From the NCBI GenBank assembly GCA_030272585.1, contig BSYQ01000001.1, positions 10,307,001 through 10,371,000 of the forward strand: 64,000 nt of DNA, given 5' to 3'. Made by a program: the position numbers and the translations under genes. Of the stretch, positions 11,206 to 22,900 are shown piece after piece; position 1 is the first letter of the stretch; each line of letters opens with the position of its first letter. The stretch is from Bryopsis sp. KO-2023 (taxonomy: Eukaryota > Chlorophyta > Ulvophyceae > Bryopsidales > Bryopsidaceae). The notes beneath the pieces were generated by a model that was given only the letters and a program-made list of their open reading frames with translations, made no database searches and was not told the origin of the DNA.

Positions 11206-14200
11206 ATTAGGAAAGAATGATGTTCCACAGCAACTGTGGAGGGGTGTTGTGGAAGGCATTAGTGAGGGGCTTTCGGGCGCTGCCGTTTTGGGGGGGGGGG
11301 TGATCTGAAAGGAGCAAATTGGGGATTTTGTGCTTTGATTAGTATTCATGCCAGCACAAACAAACTGGACAAAAAATGTAGGAAAAAAACATCAATACAC
11401 TGGATTTGCACTGCTCTGTCGCCCAATATATCAAAACAACAATTGGCAACCCCTTTGAAAACAAGGGGGGAAGCAGTTTTCAATACAAAAACTGGCTTCT
11501 TGTTGATGGAGGTGCACATGGGACACTTGTTGTGATTTTGCGAATGCCGCAAAATGAGAATCTTTCCCCATGTTTGCTTTCTGTATATTTGTTCAGAGAT
11601 TTTTTCCTTTCCCGGGGTTGATAGGACCAGGAAATGATTGCGTTCTGCAATTTCCTCCCGCTTGTTTGCAGGACATCTCTTTCATTAATTAACATGTGCA
11701 ATTTTATGACGATCAGTGATACTCAGTGGCACTTGATGCAAGATCGATGGCTGCAACTGACGGGGGAAATTGTGCAAAGCAAGTACAGACACCCACAATC
11801 TCAGGATGAGATTTTTTAATTACTCTCATATTTTCTACTGGGATAACTTTGACTGCAAGTAACACATTATTGTGTTGATCTGTCAGTAGAGCTCCACCAA
11901 AGAAACCAAACAAAAAAATCTCGATTTGCAGACGAACACCCCCTCTCCCCCACACTTTTCTCTCTTTCTCTCTTCAAACGAAACGTCACAGCGACCCTGG
12001 GCTCTTCCTATATCTTCTTCCCTCCCCCCCTCAAAAACAAAAATAGAAAAATAGAAAAAAGAAAAGGATATATTTTGAAAAATCACTCGTGTAATCGAAC
12101 CCCCTTTTTCACTGGCTGTCCACACTTTTTCTTGTAGTTTTCCAATGCCGATGCATCTTTTTTTTTTCTTCTTCATATTTTTTTTTGTTCCGAAATTACC
12201 CAAACCCCCCTTGGCTGCCGCCTTCTTTCTACCCCCCATTTTTCTATCTTTCTGGTGTTTTTTTTCTTTTCCCTCCCTTTCGTTATGCCCCTCTATCCTG
12301 TCTCTGGTGTAAAACTTGAATTCACGTCTTATTCAATTGATCAATTATGGAATGCACACAATCACATGCACTAATATTTTTATGAATACATACAAAAAAG
12401 CAAGCAAAAGCGATTCTGGTTTTCTGTTTTTTTTCTTTCTTTCTCTTCTTTTTTTTTTTCTTCTTTTTTCAGCCTGAATTCCTGATACAACGATTGTCAT
12501 TGTCAAGATCACCCATCAATCGATGTAAATCCCCCGGGGTTCCCCACGCAAAGTACATAAGTTAAATATTGCCCGAAACAGACAAAAAGCAACATATATT
12601 CCCAGAAACCATAGCTCACGGTAATTGTTATCTTCCTTCTTTGTTGGGAGTGATTGATTCTGCAACACAAAACCAAAAGAAAATCACTCCTAAGAATATC
12701 GCCCCAACCCCTCCCTCTTTATTCTTTCGTTGGGTTTTTCATGCAGAGCAAACCAACATACAATCCCACGCCCCTTCCCCCCCCAACCCTCAACCTTCAC
12801 AAACAAAAAAAAAAGAAGAAATGGACGGAAATAAGTACAGTGAAATCATTGACTGATGCCCCTTCGTTGAGCGGAAAAAAAAACTCTGAACCCCCTCAAA
12901 ACACCACATTAAATTCAGCCCCAAAAAGCAAAACGATTGGCAAGGCCCCATGCATTGGCGCATAATTTCCCGCTGCCTGACGGGAAAAGAAATGGTGCAC
13001 TCGAAAAAACCACTCTCAACTCCCTAGAAAACCAAAAAGGAAAGCCCAAAAGAAAGAAAAAAAAGAGAAGAAACAATTAAAAAAACACGCATTTCTGTGT
13101 TTCTCAACCAGAAAGCATCCTTTTCTCAAAACGCTGAAGACTCGAGAAACAAAACCAAAAAAAAAAAAAAGAACAAACGCTGTTAAAACACACTTTCTTT
13201 TCTTCTTTTTTTCCCTTTTTTTCTTTTTTCTTCTTTCTTTTTGCAGTGGTAATCGCCCCCCATCCCCTCCCTCCATTTCCAAACTACATCCCCAAATCAA
13301 ACGATCCCCAACATCTGCATGTACATATATATCTATATAAATATACATGAAATCTCTACATTACCAAACCCACCGTCATTCTTCTTTTTGGGAGTATTTG
13401 TTTTTCCCATCTCAAAGCGACCACCGCTTTTTCTTTTTTTTTTTCCTGCCCCGCCCGATGCCCTCTCTTCCCAAACCGTTCCAAAAAAAAAGCTTTTAAA
13501 CCCATTCAGCAACGCTGCTCGAAATGTCTGTTCACAACAATAGAAGATCAAAAAAAGAAAGAAAAACTTCCAGAGAAAAGCAACCACGAAATATCTGTCT
13601 CCGCATTCCTATTTTTGTTTGTATTTCTTTTTTCCCTCTTTTTTTTTTTTTTTTTGAACGATTTTTTTTTTCTTTTTTTTTTCTTTCCAGTTGTCGAAAT
13701 TCTTTTCTGTTTCTTTTGTTTTTTTTTGTTCTTTTTTCAGAAGGGCTTTTTTTGGTATGTATATTAGATTTGCCTTAAACAAGCAAAACTGTTTTTTTTC
13801 CTTGCAAAATAACTCCCTGCAAATCGATTCAATCGATCCTCCCTAAAAATGGAAAAGATGCACATTGTCGTTTCTTTTTTTGAGGGGCACCCACTCAAAA
13901 ATTCCTCACCCTAAAAAGTCACACTTTCTCTCTCTCTGTCTGTCTCGTCACTCTTCCTCTGGCATATGGAAAACAACAGTCATCATTTTTTCCATTTTTT
14001 TTTTCTTTTCGTCTTGGCCCTAACTGCAAAACTCTTTTTTCCCCCCAACCGCAACACCACCACCATTTTGTTATCCTATATATTTATACACATATGTGTA
14101 TGTATGTTTTTTTTTGTTTTTTCTTCCCTTGGATATCGATATATATATATATAGATTTTTTCGATCACATAAGCCAAATGATCATGAACTCATACTTTCT

Positions 14201-14646
14201 TGCTGGGGGAACAAAAAAAAAGAAGAATGTATATGTTTTTTTCTCTCTCTCTCTCTTTCCCTTTCCACAAATAGGTACAAAATAACGCATTCCTTACTTC
14301 CATTTTTTTTTGTTCCTTTCAGATCACCACCCCTCCACCGACATTTTTTCCTTCATCTCAAAAGTAGTCCAAAAAAAAAAAAAAATTAAAAAAGGAGGGC
14401 GGGTGTGTGTGTGTGTGGGGCGAACATCCAGGATGGACACCCAGCTTTTTTCGCAGAATACTTTCGGCACAAGGGACCAGCCCTCCTCTTTTTTGTTTTT
14501 TCTCGCTTTTTTGACCTGTCTTCTCCATCAATTCTGGAACACATTCCAACGTACGTATTAGATATTCTCCTCTCGAACGAACTCCCAATTCTGAGGCCCG
14601 CAATTTTGTGGATTTCTTTTTTTTCTCTCTCTCTCTCTGTGCATAT
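11206..14646. other. Gene-poor, homopolymer-rich convergent intergenic region
   Basis: These 3.4 kb lie between the stops of the helicase (+) and the PPPDE gene (-). The sequence is mostly runs of T and C on the plus strand from about 11940 onward, with short microsatellites (TA near 13325 and 14140, CT near 13925 and 14245, GT near 14405). Short open frames here are low-complexity Phe/Ser/Lys strings without family similarity. Part should be 3' untranslated sequence of both neighbours. I see no gene. Confidence 0.6.
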
Positions 14647-17600
14647 TCAACAGACGGGTGCTCTAGTTGAATTTGGGCTATTGCCCTCTCCCCCTCTGAT
14701 GTATCCAGCATCACCATACTCCTCCACCGTCAGCTCGTCCGACTCCACGAACGTCGGGTTCCCAATCACATGGGACATCGTCGAAAGCGGCTCCGCACCC
14801 GTTTGTATCGACGAAGCATCCTCACCGGAGGAGTGTTTCGTTCGTCTCGTCGAAGGGGGGGAGGCCTCCGTGCCCACCGTCGCAATCGAAAGGGACTCGC
14901 TGCTGGAAGACACATGCGACGCAAAGGGTGGGGTCATGTGGATGCCCACCTGGTAATCATCAACATCACGATTCAAGGCGGACGGTTGCCTTGTTCCATA
15001 CGCGTCCTCGGCAGTGGTGAAATCCCGACTGGGTTTCGCACGGAGCTCGACACCGATGCCCAAACTCGGTGGCTTGGACATGGTCGAGGAACTGGACTTG
15101 GCCGAGCATCGGTCCAAATTCCCGATCGCCGGGTGTCCTGCACCAGCTCTATCCCTGGCACTCTCGTCCAGCCATCGCACATCATCAATTGACTTGTATC
15201 CTATCAATCGAGTCACACCGTCGGAGGGGCTCTCCTTTCTTGGACTTATCCTTGAGGGGCTCCGACTGATCTGTTTCTTGCTCTTGCTGCGGTCCCAGTG
15301 TTGACTACCACTGGGTATCGCCTCTTCTGTTATTTCTCCCATGGCCAGATTCTTGATATACCTAGAATTGTCACTATCTGTACCAGTGGTGTTTTCGTAA
15401 GATGAGCTCGATGTTGTAGCTATATATCTATCCCTATCCCTTTCCCTCCATCCTTTCGATTTTTCCAAATGCCTACCAGCCATAGAAGAGCCCGACAATC
15501 TTGCCATCATCGAGGTGCTTCTGTGGGCTCGTCCGCTGGGTAGCTTCGACCGCAACAATTGCAAATTTGATCGAGAATCTGAGGAATAAGCTATTTCGAT
15601 CGTGTTGGCCGAGGAAGACATGGCGGAGGAGGACGCTCCGGAGGGTGCGATTTTGGAGGTCCCGATTGCCAAGCTTGCGGCGGAGCTCTTGATCACTCGC
15701 CGGTTGAGTTTTCTTCTGGCCTTGTCCGTGGCCACGCCCAGCATGTAAGGCTTTCCACGAAAAGCAAACACTTTCCCATTTGCTGGAGGTATCACATCTC
15801 TGCAATCAGCCACCACCAACATCAACATTATTCTGGGGGGTTTCCGTCTTGAGATCTTGAGAAAAGACGCACGATAACAAAAATTGGAAGCATGTGTTTG
15901 TCCAACAGCTTCTTTTTATTATTCCCATGAACTCTGAACAAGTTTGTTTTGTTTTTCCTTTTTTTTTTCCCCTTTCTGCCTGAATTGATTCAGGATCTGA
16001 CTGTATTTGTTGAGAAGCATCTGGAGAAAGTGTTCCATCAGCACCACGAAAAACTTACTCATCCAATCCCTTCGTGACAGATTTGGAACAGCAGAGCCGC
16101 ACCGCCCCACTCAGTCTAAAGAGCCTTTTGGGCACCTACCAGAAAAACAAAACAAAACACAACTTGTCTTGGGCTGCCACTAATAAGAAAATATGCCACT
16201 CATGTTTGTGTCGTGTTCCGACAGATTTCTATTTTTCTTCGGGAACATGGGGAAAGCATCGTTTCTTGGTATAAAAAGGTGAAACTCGAGTTTCTATGAA
16301 AGGAAAAGGCTGTTTTTTGGGCCTACCCTCCCCCTTACCATGTTTTCTTTTGATGTCATTTCTTTTGCTGGATGGAACAAATGATGCTCCATCATATACC
16401 CACAAGTTTCCAAAACGAAGTGGTTACAATTAAAAGACAGCATCTTGTAGTTGGGGCCTCGCCACCCTCTCTGAATACAGCAAAACACAAATCCAAGGTG
16501 AGGCTTTCCACAGGAATGTCAAGCGTGATCTTGAAAATCCCATTCCTCGCTTACCTTTCTTTTCTCAGCATTGATTTTCAACATGTTTTATTCAACATAC
16601 AGGTGAGAAAATTGCTCGATCTTCATAGATTCCAGACATGTTTCGTTTTATAGGTTGGGCAGTTTGAATTTGAGATTCCCTCCCCTCCCCCCCCCTATTT
16701 TCTATTTTCTGAAATACGGTTTTTGTTCATGTGGAGGTCATTTCACCTGCTCTTTAAGATGACACATTAACAGGTCAAAATCCACTTTGCTCCCGGACCA
16801 GAGTCCAAGCACTCGATGCTCTTGAAGAATTCCAATCTGCGAAACAATCTCCTTCTCGGCCGTCGAAAGCGACTCTTAACACACCACCAAACACACATGC
16901 CATTTCTTAGCCAAAGACTTAAATTTCTTAGTCCATTTTGTGGACCCCCGAAATCCTAAAAGACCAATGCAAAAGAGTGGAAAAGGTTAAGTGTGTTTTT
17001 GAGGGGCTAAAAAAGTGCAGGAAAAAAAAAGTGAGGGAAAAGTGTGACAACAAGGAGAAGCCACTCACTCATTCCTTGTCTCAGGACTTTTGACTTCAAC
17101 GAATAAGCTGGGTCTGTTTCGAATATCCCTTGTTCCTCATCGGAGCACCCACGGAATTGGTACTCCGTCCCACAAACTTCAATTGCGGAGTGGAAACCTC
17201 CAGCAAGCCCACATGCCGAGAGTATACCTAAAAAAAAATCCAATCGAATTTCCTGGAGTCATCGATGCAATTGGAAATTGAAGCCCACCTCCACATTGTG
17301 TCATTGCCCCAATAAATCTGGATGCGTGTTTTTGAATCATACCCAACATCCAGGTTCTCTTTTCGAAATTGCGCTCGGTGCACTCAGATTGATTCTTTTT
17401 TTCCTGAGGGATATTTATTGTTTGTCAGGGTAGATCAGGGCAGAGCACTCATGGAGAATTCAACTCACCATTGACCCACTTTGGCCAGAGGTGGTAAATA
17501 TTCAGGTACACCTTAGACGCCCTTAGCAACCGGTGATTATGGACAAAGCTAATTTCGCTCGGTCCTCCAAGTCGCACATGCTCAAGCTGACTGTACCTGT

Positions 17601-17670
17601 CCAAGAATATTTCTGCAGCCAAAAAAAACACCACCACAAAAGGACCCAACAATCCATCAAAACCAGGCAT
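14647..17670 (-). CDS. PPPDE-domain (DeSI-like) cysteine isopeptidase with long Ser-rich tail, at least six exons
   Basis: Exons on the minus strand: 17670-17469, 17227-17069, 16811-16747, 16339-16470 (read downward), 16135-16059, 15799-14647; phases join throughout. PPPDE enzymes are predicted cysteine isopeptidases that remove SUMO or ubiquitin. The domain shows KVYLNIYHLW, then AGGFHSAIEVCGTEYQF with the catalytic His, and YKMLSFNCNHFVLETC with the catalytic Cys followed by Asn-His, as in DeSI proteins. VPKRLFRLSG fits the usual end of the fold. The last exon adds about 384 residues rich in Ser, Arg and Asp, without a recognisable domain and probably disordered. Such a tail is much longer than in typical DeSI proteins. 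The 5' end is uncertain: Met at 17670 is only the first in frame, and exon 3 could begin further upstream. Confidence 0.75.
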
Positions 17671-18915
17671 CCTGTGTCGTTAAATCGTTTCTTGGGCCAT
17701 TTTCTTGGATGAAAATAAAGCATCGCATCTCTCAATCATTTCAAAATGTTTCTGTGAAAACATGTTGCTTTTGCTTTATTCCTGGTGACCTGTCGGCACT
17801 CTTTGGGCAGCAATCGAACATCATTTTTCAATTCAAAATGCCTCTCATACTGCTACAAAAAGATTGATCCCCACAAACACATAGATGTGGATTGGATCTA
17901 TCATTCTTGGGCATTCATTTTGGAAGAAATCCATGCAGATACAGCGCGAGGGCATTGAGGGTCAGCATTCCCGCGATTCATTCTATCGAGCGAAACTCGG
18001 CTTTCAGAAAGCTCGGCAACTTCAAACGCTACTCTGTGATCCTTCGAACGTAAAAAGCAAAAACGCGTGTTTCATGGCGTGCGGTACTAAGGGAGAAACC
18101 CTCACCCCTGGCCTGCAGCATCGACTGCTGGCGCGGTGTTGTTACCCTCCTTCGCACCGAGATGCCCCCCTCTAACAGCTCGGGGTTCTCTCGGCAATAA
18201 ACAGACTTCCTCCAAGGTTTCACCACGCCCGTCGACCCACAGATACTTCGAAAAAAAAAAAAAGAAAACCAGGGGAGAAAAGGAGTTTCTCAAAGTTTCG
18301 GGCACGGAAACTCACTCACTTTCCTCTTCATTACGCCCCCTCGAGCGCTTGTGGGGAAGGGAGCGCACTGATGAATGGACGGAAGGTTCAATGGTTATTC
18401 GGCCCCGGTCAAGACAACCGGAACAAACGACGTGCGGTTATTTCGTCGCACATGTCAGTCAGCCACCGTAGTAAGAAAATATCTTCAGAGCGAATTTTCT
18501 GGATTTCGGATGAGCGGACGGGGGAAAGAGGGCCTCTACGTTCTTCACCACGAGCTTTCTGCGTTTGTGCCGTCAGTCAGATTCCGATACAGAAGACTAA
18601 AGCCTCCTGCCACATGGGCTATGAATGAACAAAAAGCGGCTTGTCAAAACACAGACGTACATGCACAAGGGAGTGGAGGAAGAGAATCAACCCCTAACGA
18701 GTGTTGTGCTCCGCCACCCTCCCCCCCCTCCTCCCTTTCGCCGAGAAGCGTCCACCTGAAGTTGTTGCGTGCTGTGGCCTTTCAAAAAGCCAAAGAAAAA
18801 GCAGCAGTCTTTCGTGAAATCGTGAAACGGAACCGTAACGCACGTTGGCGAGCGTTATTGTTGGAGGGATTTGGGGAGGGGAAGATACGGTGGAAAAAGC
18901 CAAATAAAGTGTTGG
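17671..18915. promoter_or_regulatory. Divergent intergenic region, PPPDE / PsbP-domain genes
   Basis: Holds the 5' regions of the two divergent genes and possibly an unplaced first exon of the PPPDE gene; a short minus-strand frame at 18226-18030 with a possible gtaaca donor is one candidate. Open frames on the plus strand here lack family similarity. No specific promoter motif is claimed. Confidence 0.35.
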
Positions 18916-19725
18916 ATGAATGAGAGCACAGCTCTGGGGATGTCGACAAGAGCGATGGCGAGTTTCCAGAGCAGTTTGATTTATTCGCAAAGGGTTGCGC
19001 CTCCTCAAAACCAGCATATTAAACCCCTTTCGACGCGAACCAAAAGGCCCGTCTCCACACGCGCTGGAAGGAAAGATGTCGCTCCAACGGACGACGTCAG
19101 CAGGCGCGGTGCGCTCCTCGGCGCCGTTCTGATCCCCGCCACCGCCAACGTTCTATTGCCCAGGAGAGCTTCCGCCGACGTAGACTTCGAAGTGGAATCC
19201 AGTTTGTACGAAAATTCTGAAGGTGGGTTCAGACTTCGACTTCCAAAGAACTGGACGGTGACGGAGGCCACCGCAGAGGAAGGCACCGTGACCAACCGCG
19301 GAGTGGTGGTATACCCCGAAGGAGAGTCTGCGAGGGCGGTTAACGCCACGGTGGTCGTCACTCCAGTCGCGCCAGATTTCACGAAATTGGGCAGTTTTGG
19401 GTCCCCCCTGGATTTTGGACAAAACATGGTGAATTCGATGGACAGGAGTTTTCTCGTGAGATCGGCATTCAAGAAAGTCGTCGGCAATGTCCAAACCGCC
19501 CAGCTGGTGGATGCTTCCAGCATGAGGGGGATGTACTATGTGGAGTACAAGTTGCAAAAGCCCGAGGAGGGCAGGAAGTATTTGGAGTCATTAGTTGCAT
19601 TGAGCAACAATGGACGGTACAATCGGCTCTACACGTTGACCCTGCAATGTCCAGAGGAGGAAATCGAGAAGTACCAGCCACAATTCAACACTTTCCTGAA
19701 ATCGTTCGAATCCGTGAATGTATGA
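18916..19725 (+). CDS. PsbP-domain thylakoid-lumen protein
   Basis: A single-exon gene of about 269 residues, or 261 if the second Met (18940) is used. The N-terminus is a Ser/Arg/Thr-rich chloroplast transit peptide. It is followed by a twin-arginine lumen signal, SRRGALLGAVLIPATANVL, and the Ala-Asp-type cleavage site RRASADVDFE. The mature part has the PsbP fold signature: YENSEGGFRLRLPKNW near its start, DFTKLGSFGSPLDFGQ in the middle, and YYVEYKLQKPEEGRKY to YNRLYTLTLQCPEEE at the end. Proteins of this family assist or stabilise photosystem II or the NDH complex in the thylakoid lumen. Whether this is PPL1-like, PPL2-like or another PPD member cannot be settled by eye. It is convergent with RAD54, 241 bp away. 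Confidence 0.87.
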   Translation: MNESTALGMSTRAMASFQSSLIYSQRVAPPQNQHIKPLSTRTKRPVSTRAGRKDVAPTDDVSRRGALLGAVLIPATANVLLPRRASADVDFEVESSLYENSEGGFRLRLPKNWTVTEATAEEGTVTNRGVVVYPEGESARAVNATVVVTPVAPDFTKLGSFGSPLDFGQNMVNSMDRSFLVRSAFKKVVGNVQTAQLVDASSMRGMYYVEYKLQKPEEGRKYLESLVALSNNGRYNRLYTLTLQCPEEEIEKYQPQFNTFLKSFESVNV

Positions 19726-19966
19726 AAGGATGCACTTGGGAAGGCTTCGAAGTGTTTGAATTTAACGATGTATGATTTTTTGGTTCGATTTAACCAGATG
19801 GAGATGTCCTCAATGGATTTCCACTCATGCACGAACTGGTGCTTTTTATTCTCCTGTCGTTTCATTTTCTTGATTGTCAATTTCCCCTGTCAATGCTACA
19901 CATCAATTTACAAGGTTCTTTTTTTTAAGCCTGCTAATCTACAGATTCAGCGACTGTGCATATCTT

Positions 19967-22900
19967 CTACAAAGTATCATCATCACTATCTAAAACCTCT
20001 ATTGTTTCGATCGTGGATGTCGGGGGTGACGAAAGCTTGGGCCGCTTCCTACAGTCCTCGGAGGATGGCTGCAATGGAGTCAATGACCTAAACATCAACA
20101 ATTGATCAAAATCCTGTTCAAAAACCTGGAAAAATGTAGACAGCTGATATGGTTGTCCACCAGGAGAGGACAGTCTTGCAATACAGAGCAAAAACCTGCA
20201 AAATAAGTCTCACTTTGGATAATCGCATGCTGAATGCATGTTGAACGACTCCCTGCCCCAACCCTACCTTTCCGAATGGAGACTGGAATTGAGCCTTTTT
20301 CCCCCCAAAGGTATTCTCTTCAGTGTGGTTCGAGGGGTCGGTTCGACTTTCTTGCAAACCTCTCTCTCAAATGATGCCAAGCATGTGGCTGCTTGATTGG
20401 ATGCTTGCTCCGACGAAATGGCAGGGGGTGTCGAAGTCTCCTCCTCAATTGGCTTGCCATCAATTTCACAGGTAAAAACAAAAGATACCTGGGAGAGACA
20501 ATCCATGTCAATTTTCTTTGCCTCAAGAGTTGTGCAACATCCTTTAGCAATGCTTGGTGATACGATTTCGACAATCGCCACAATATTGGGTTCTTTTTCG
20601 CCACCCGTCTTTATCTTTTTGTCCAGAGTTTTACTCCTGAATATAATTGTTGATGTCAAAATGCTTACATGACCACCAGCTGCCCTGTGCATAACCTCAT
20701 CAGGGACGGTTTCGACCGAAAAATGTCGACCCCAATTCTCCAGATCTTCCTCGCTAGGATTCCCCACCTAAGTGCACTTTCACTGATTTAATTCTCGACA
20801 GCGCCACCCATCAACAAGCGTTTTGACAAACCAGCGGTACATAGATGTGGGGAAAACGACTTCCTTGGCAAGCCCCACGAAATATCCTCTTTTTTCAAAA
20901 ACAAACATCAGCATTTGCTCACCTGCTTTCTGACTGCCGGGGTGTGCCCCTCTTGATTTTCTACGTTCAAATCGATAAAATCCTGGAGCAGAGCAAACCA
21001 GATTTCTCTTCATCATTAAGTGCGCACCCCCAATTTTCAAACTTGCTCCCCACAACATTCAAACCATGCCATTCCTTTTCATATCCTTTATTTGGGGCAT
21101 TATCAATGAGGTCTGCCGCTCGATATAAATACCTCGGAGTCATCCTCATTACGCATCGACTCATACGTGTCGGATGGGGTTTCTCTATTTAAAGTGAACA
21201 AGTCCCTCAGTGCCTCCGAACTCATAAGGCTTGCCCCAGCCCGTCCACTCTGATTCACAACACCCTGGAGACCTGGGTTGGAAAACAGAAGAGAAAATTA
21301 CCATCAGCTGCGGGTTCAATTCTCAAACAGATGATATCCAGAAGAAAAAAACTCCCCCTTCAGAAACTCATCGACTTGAAAACTAGGGCTTAGGAAGGGG
21401 AAAAAAAGAAAAGAGCATGCACCTTCTTTTGACAGTTGTCGCTGAAAGACTTTCTCCTCGATCGTGCCTGTCGACAGAAATCGATAAACATACACTCGTT
21501 TTTTCTGCCCATCCCTCCACACCTGCACTCCAAAAGCAAAAAACAAGGATGACATCAGGCCAAATTCACATTCACTGCGGTCCCCACACTGCCAAATATA
21601 AAAATAAAATTGAAAATCTTACCCTGGCTGCAGCCTGCTTATCATTCGCTGGGTTCCAGTCGGGGTCAAACAGCACCAGTCGATTTCCACCGATCAAATT
21701 CAATCCACAGCCGCCGGCTTTGCTGCTGAGGAGGAAAGCAAATTGAGATTCCTTGGGGTCGTTGAATTTCAAGACAAGCTTCTGCCGTTTGGTGATCGAA
21801 GTGGAGCCGTCCAGCCTGAGGAAGGGGTAGTTCTTTTCTCTGCACAGGGTACCTACCAAATCTAGAGTCTGCGTGTAGTTGGAAACCACCACTATTCTGC
21901 AGGACATACGATGAGTTTCATAAAACATATCAAAACGAATTGTTCGATGGAGTTTTTTTCTAGACATGCTGCAACATATCAGACTTGGTAGCACCACCAC
22001 AACATATGCAACTTTCGAGAAAAATGTTTCGAAAATAGTGCCTTGTTCACTGAGAAAAAGTCATTTAGAAAAGTCAAGCAGAAATTCTTGTCAGGAGTAT
22101 GGTTTTGGAACTGGAAAATCATACCTATCCTTTGTTTCTGCTTTCAAGATGGCCATCATTCTTGCTAAAACCGACATTTTCCCTGACATTTCTTCCCAGC
22201 CGATCGGCATGCCCCCTCTATTGCCTCTGTTGAAAATGCCTGGTGGAAACAGTGCCTCGCATCCCTGAATAGTTAAGGAATAAATAAAGAATCCATTGGA
22301 CATACATGGTTGAATCTGGTGCATAATGACTACCTCAAAACGGACCTTTTTTTCGTCAGCGTAGGTTTCTTGAACACACTTGAGAGAAGCAATTTTTCAT
22401 TTCCCTTTAATGTGGGTTCTTCCAAAATAGGTGTTTTCAGAAACCAACGTAGGTGTTTTGCTCAAATGTATTGTAGGTTTGACAACCACCCTCGTACTAG
22501 CTTTCGATTCCATGGCACAGAACCCAAATATAGAATTCCTTGCCATCTATGACAATCTATTTTTTTGGACTGCTGAGTCTTTACTACGTAACCCCTGTTT
22601 GTATACGTGTATACAAGACATATATAATGCTCAGCATCGACCTGTTTTTGCTGAATGTCTTGATGGAAACAAAATAAACTGACCTTGAATCCATCGGCTT
22701 CTCTTGCATTTGAGGCCCTGCTGTGCATGGCATCGTATATCAGCTTTGGGTGATTACAAAGCTTCTTCAAAGAAGTTATGGCCGAGAGAACACCTGCCGA
22801 TTTCCCAGCTTTCTCGTCCTTCAAGAGGCGCTTAGCTGCGGTGGATTGCAAGAAATGGCAATACAAAGATTCTTGAATTGGCGTCAATCGGCAGCACACC

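Noticed and set aside
18375-18923. Plus-strand frame of 182 codons before the PsbP-domain gene
   Set aside because: No similarity, irregular composition, and it runs into the start of the PsbP gene in another frame; more likely promoter sequence.
19005-19523. Minus-strand frame of 172 codons
   Set aside because: Antisense to the PsbP-domain gene; no domain.
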